This document shows, in pieces, positions 6,060-6,333 of a DNA stretch of 6,333 bases (position 1 is the stretch's first letter; every line of letters starts with the position of its first letter). Made by a program: the position numbers and the translations under genes. The stretch spans positions 1 through 6,333 of the forward strand of contig JAOUDR010000174.1 of the NCBI GenBank assembly GCA_029859185.1. The letters are read 5' to 3'. Below the pieces are notes generated by a model that was not told the DNA's origin, made no database searches, and saw only the letters and a list, made by a program, of their open reading frames with translations. Origin of the DNA: Gemmatimonadota bacterium (lineage in GTDB: Bacteria; Gemmatimonadota; Gemmatimonadetes; Gemmatimonadales; GWC2-71-9).

Positions 6060-6333
6060 AGGTCCTCCGCCTTGGCCAGGTCGTTCGGCGTGTTGACGTT
6101 GAAGAAGAGCGTCTCGGGGTCCCCGAAGCCGGATACCACCTCCAGTGGCAAGTGCCCGACCCGGACGGCGTCGTGAAAGCCGATTGCGCGCAGGTCCTCA
6201 TCATCGAGCTGCCTGGTCACGGGAGCCAGGCACGCGGGGCCGTAGACCCCGCAAAGGGGCTCGACACCGCGCGGGCCGCCGCTCTCCGGCAGGAACACGT
6301 CGTAGTCGGGTGACCCTCCGACCAAGGCCTGGA
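6032..6333 (-). CDS. mobA: Molybdenum cofactor guanylyltransferase MobA, C-terminal half
   Basis: MobA transfers GMP from GTP to molybdopterin to give the guanine dinucleotide cofactor used by DMSO-reductase-family enzymes (EC 2.7.7.77). Only about the last 99 codons are in the window; the N-terminal nucleotide-binding loop lies beyond base 6333. The visible part has DYDVFLPESGGPRGVEPLCGVYG, read in pieces as DVFLP, the EPLCGVY match to the family (H/E)PL(F/C)ALY motif, and the closing FFNVNTPNDLAKAE, which is the characteristic MobA/nucleotidyltransferase FxNINTPxDL ending. Families with the same fold, such as other NTP-transferase-like proteins, share the last motif, but adjacency to mobB and moeA makes MobA the best call. 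The TAA stop at 6034-6032 lies inside mobB, giving a 28-nt overlap. Confidence 0.85.
   Translation of the reverse strand, partial: QALVGGSPDYDVFLPESGGPRGVEPLCGVYGPACLAPVTRQLDDEDLRAIGFHDAVRVGHLPLEVVSGFGDPETLFFNVNTPNDLAKAEDLWRKHASSQ
6063..6068 (-). promoter_or_regulatory. Ribosome binding site of mobB inside mobA
   Basis: GGAGGA on the - strand lies 3 nt before the GTG at 6059. It is within the last codons of mobA and supports the overlapping GTG start. The spacing is shorter than the usual 5-9 nt. Confidence 0.55.

Noticed and set aside
6032..6325. A complete 97-residue gene starting from TTG at 6325
   Set aside because: The frame stays open to the window edge and the protein matches only the C-terminal half of MobA, so it is better read as a partial gene cut by the window end.

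Overview
The window is G+C-rich DNA (about two-thirds G+C by eye), almost fully coding, with short gene junctions. It looks like a chromosomal housekeeping segment from a Gram-negative-type bacterium. The presence of a secreted beta-barrel protein implies an outer membrane. The codon bias, the signal peptide ending in AAQA and the gene content would fit Gemmatimonadota or a related high-GC phylum, but this is an impression and not a proven assignment. No mobile element, CRISPR array, RNA gene or phage gene was seen.

Layout on the + strand: the last 31 codons of a CorA-type magnesium transporter (1-98); a 93-nt gap with a small hairpin beside a ribosome binding site; then a tightly coupled cluster etfB (192-944), etfA (944-1912), a small secreted outer-membrane beta-barrel protein (1912-2592) and an ETF-quinone oxidoreductase (2589-4238). 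Each junction in this cluster overlaps by 1 to 4 nt. EtfAB collects electrons from acyl-CoA and related dehydrogenases, and ETF-QO passes them to the membrane quinone pool, so three of the four genes form one electron-transfer route. The barrel protein is the odd member.

Layout on the - strand: a molybdenum-cofactor cluster reading mobA (partial, 6333-6032), mobB (6059-5526) and moeA (5524-4280). It is convergent with the ETF cluster. MoeA inserts molybdate into molybdopterin, MobA attaches GMP to make the guanine dinucleotide cofactor, and MobB is the accessory GTP-binding protein. The 41-nt convergent gap holds three tandem copies of GACGGGAT and an inverted copy, which can form a hairpin.

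The most interesting point is in the ETF-QO. The enzyme is full length and in frame to its C-terminal tail, but the last cysteine of the usual CxxCxxC iron-sulfur motif is Thr528, and two residues of the conserved FAD-contact segment are also changed. This suggests a divergent ETF-QO whose iron-sulfur cluster is altered or differently ligated.
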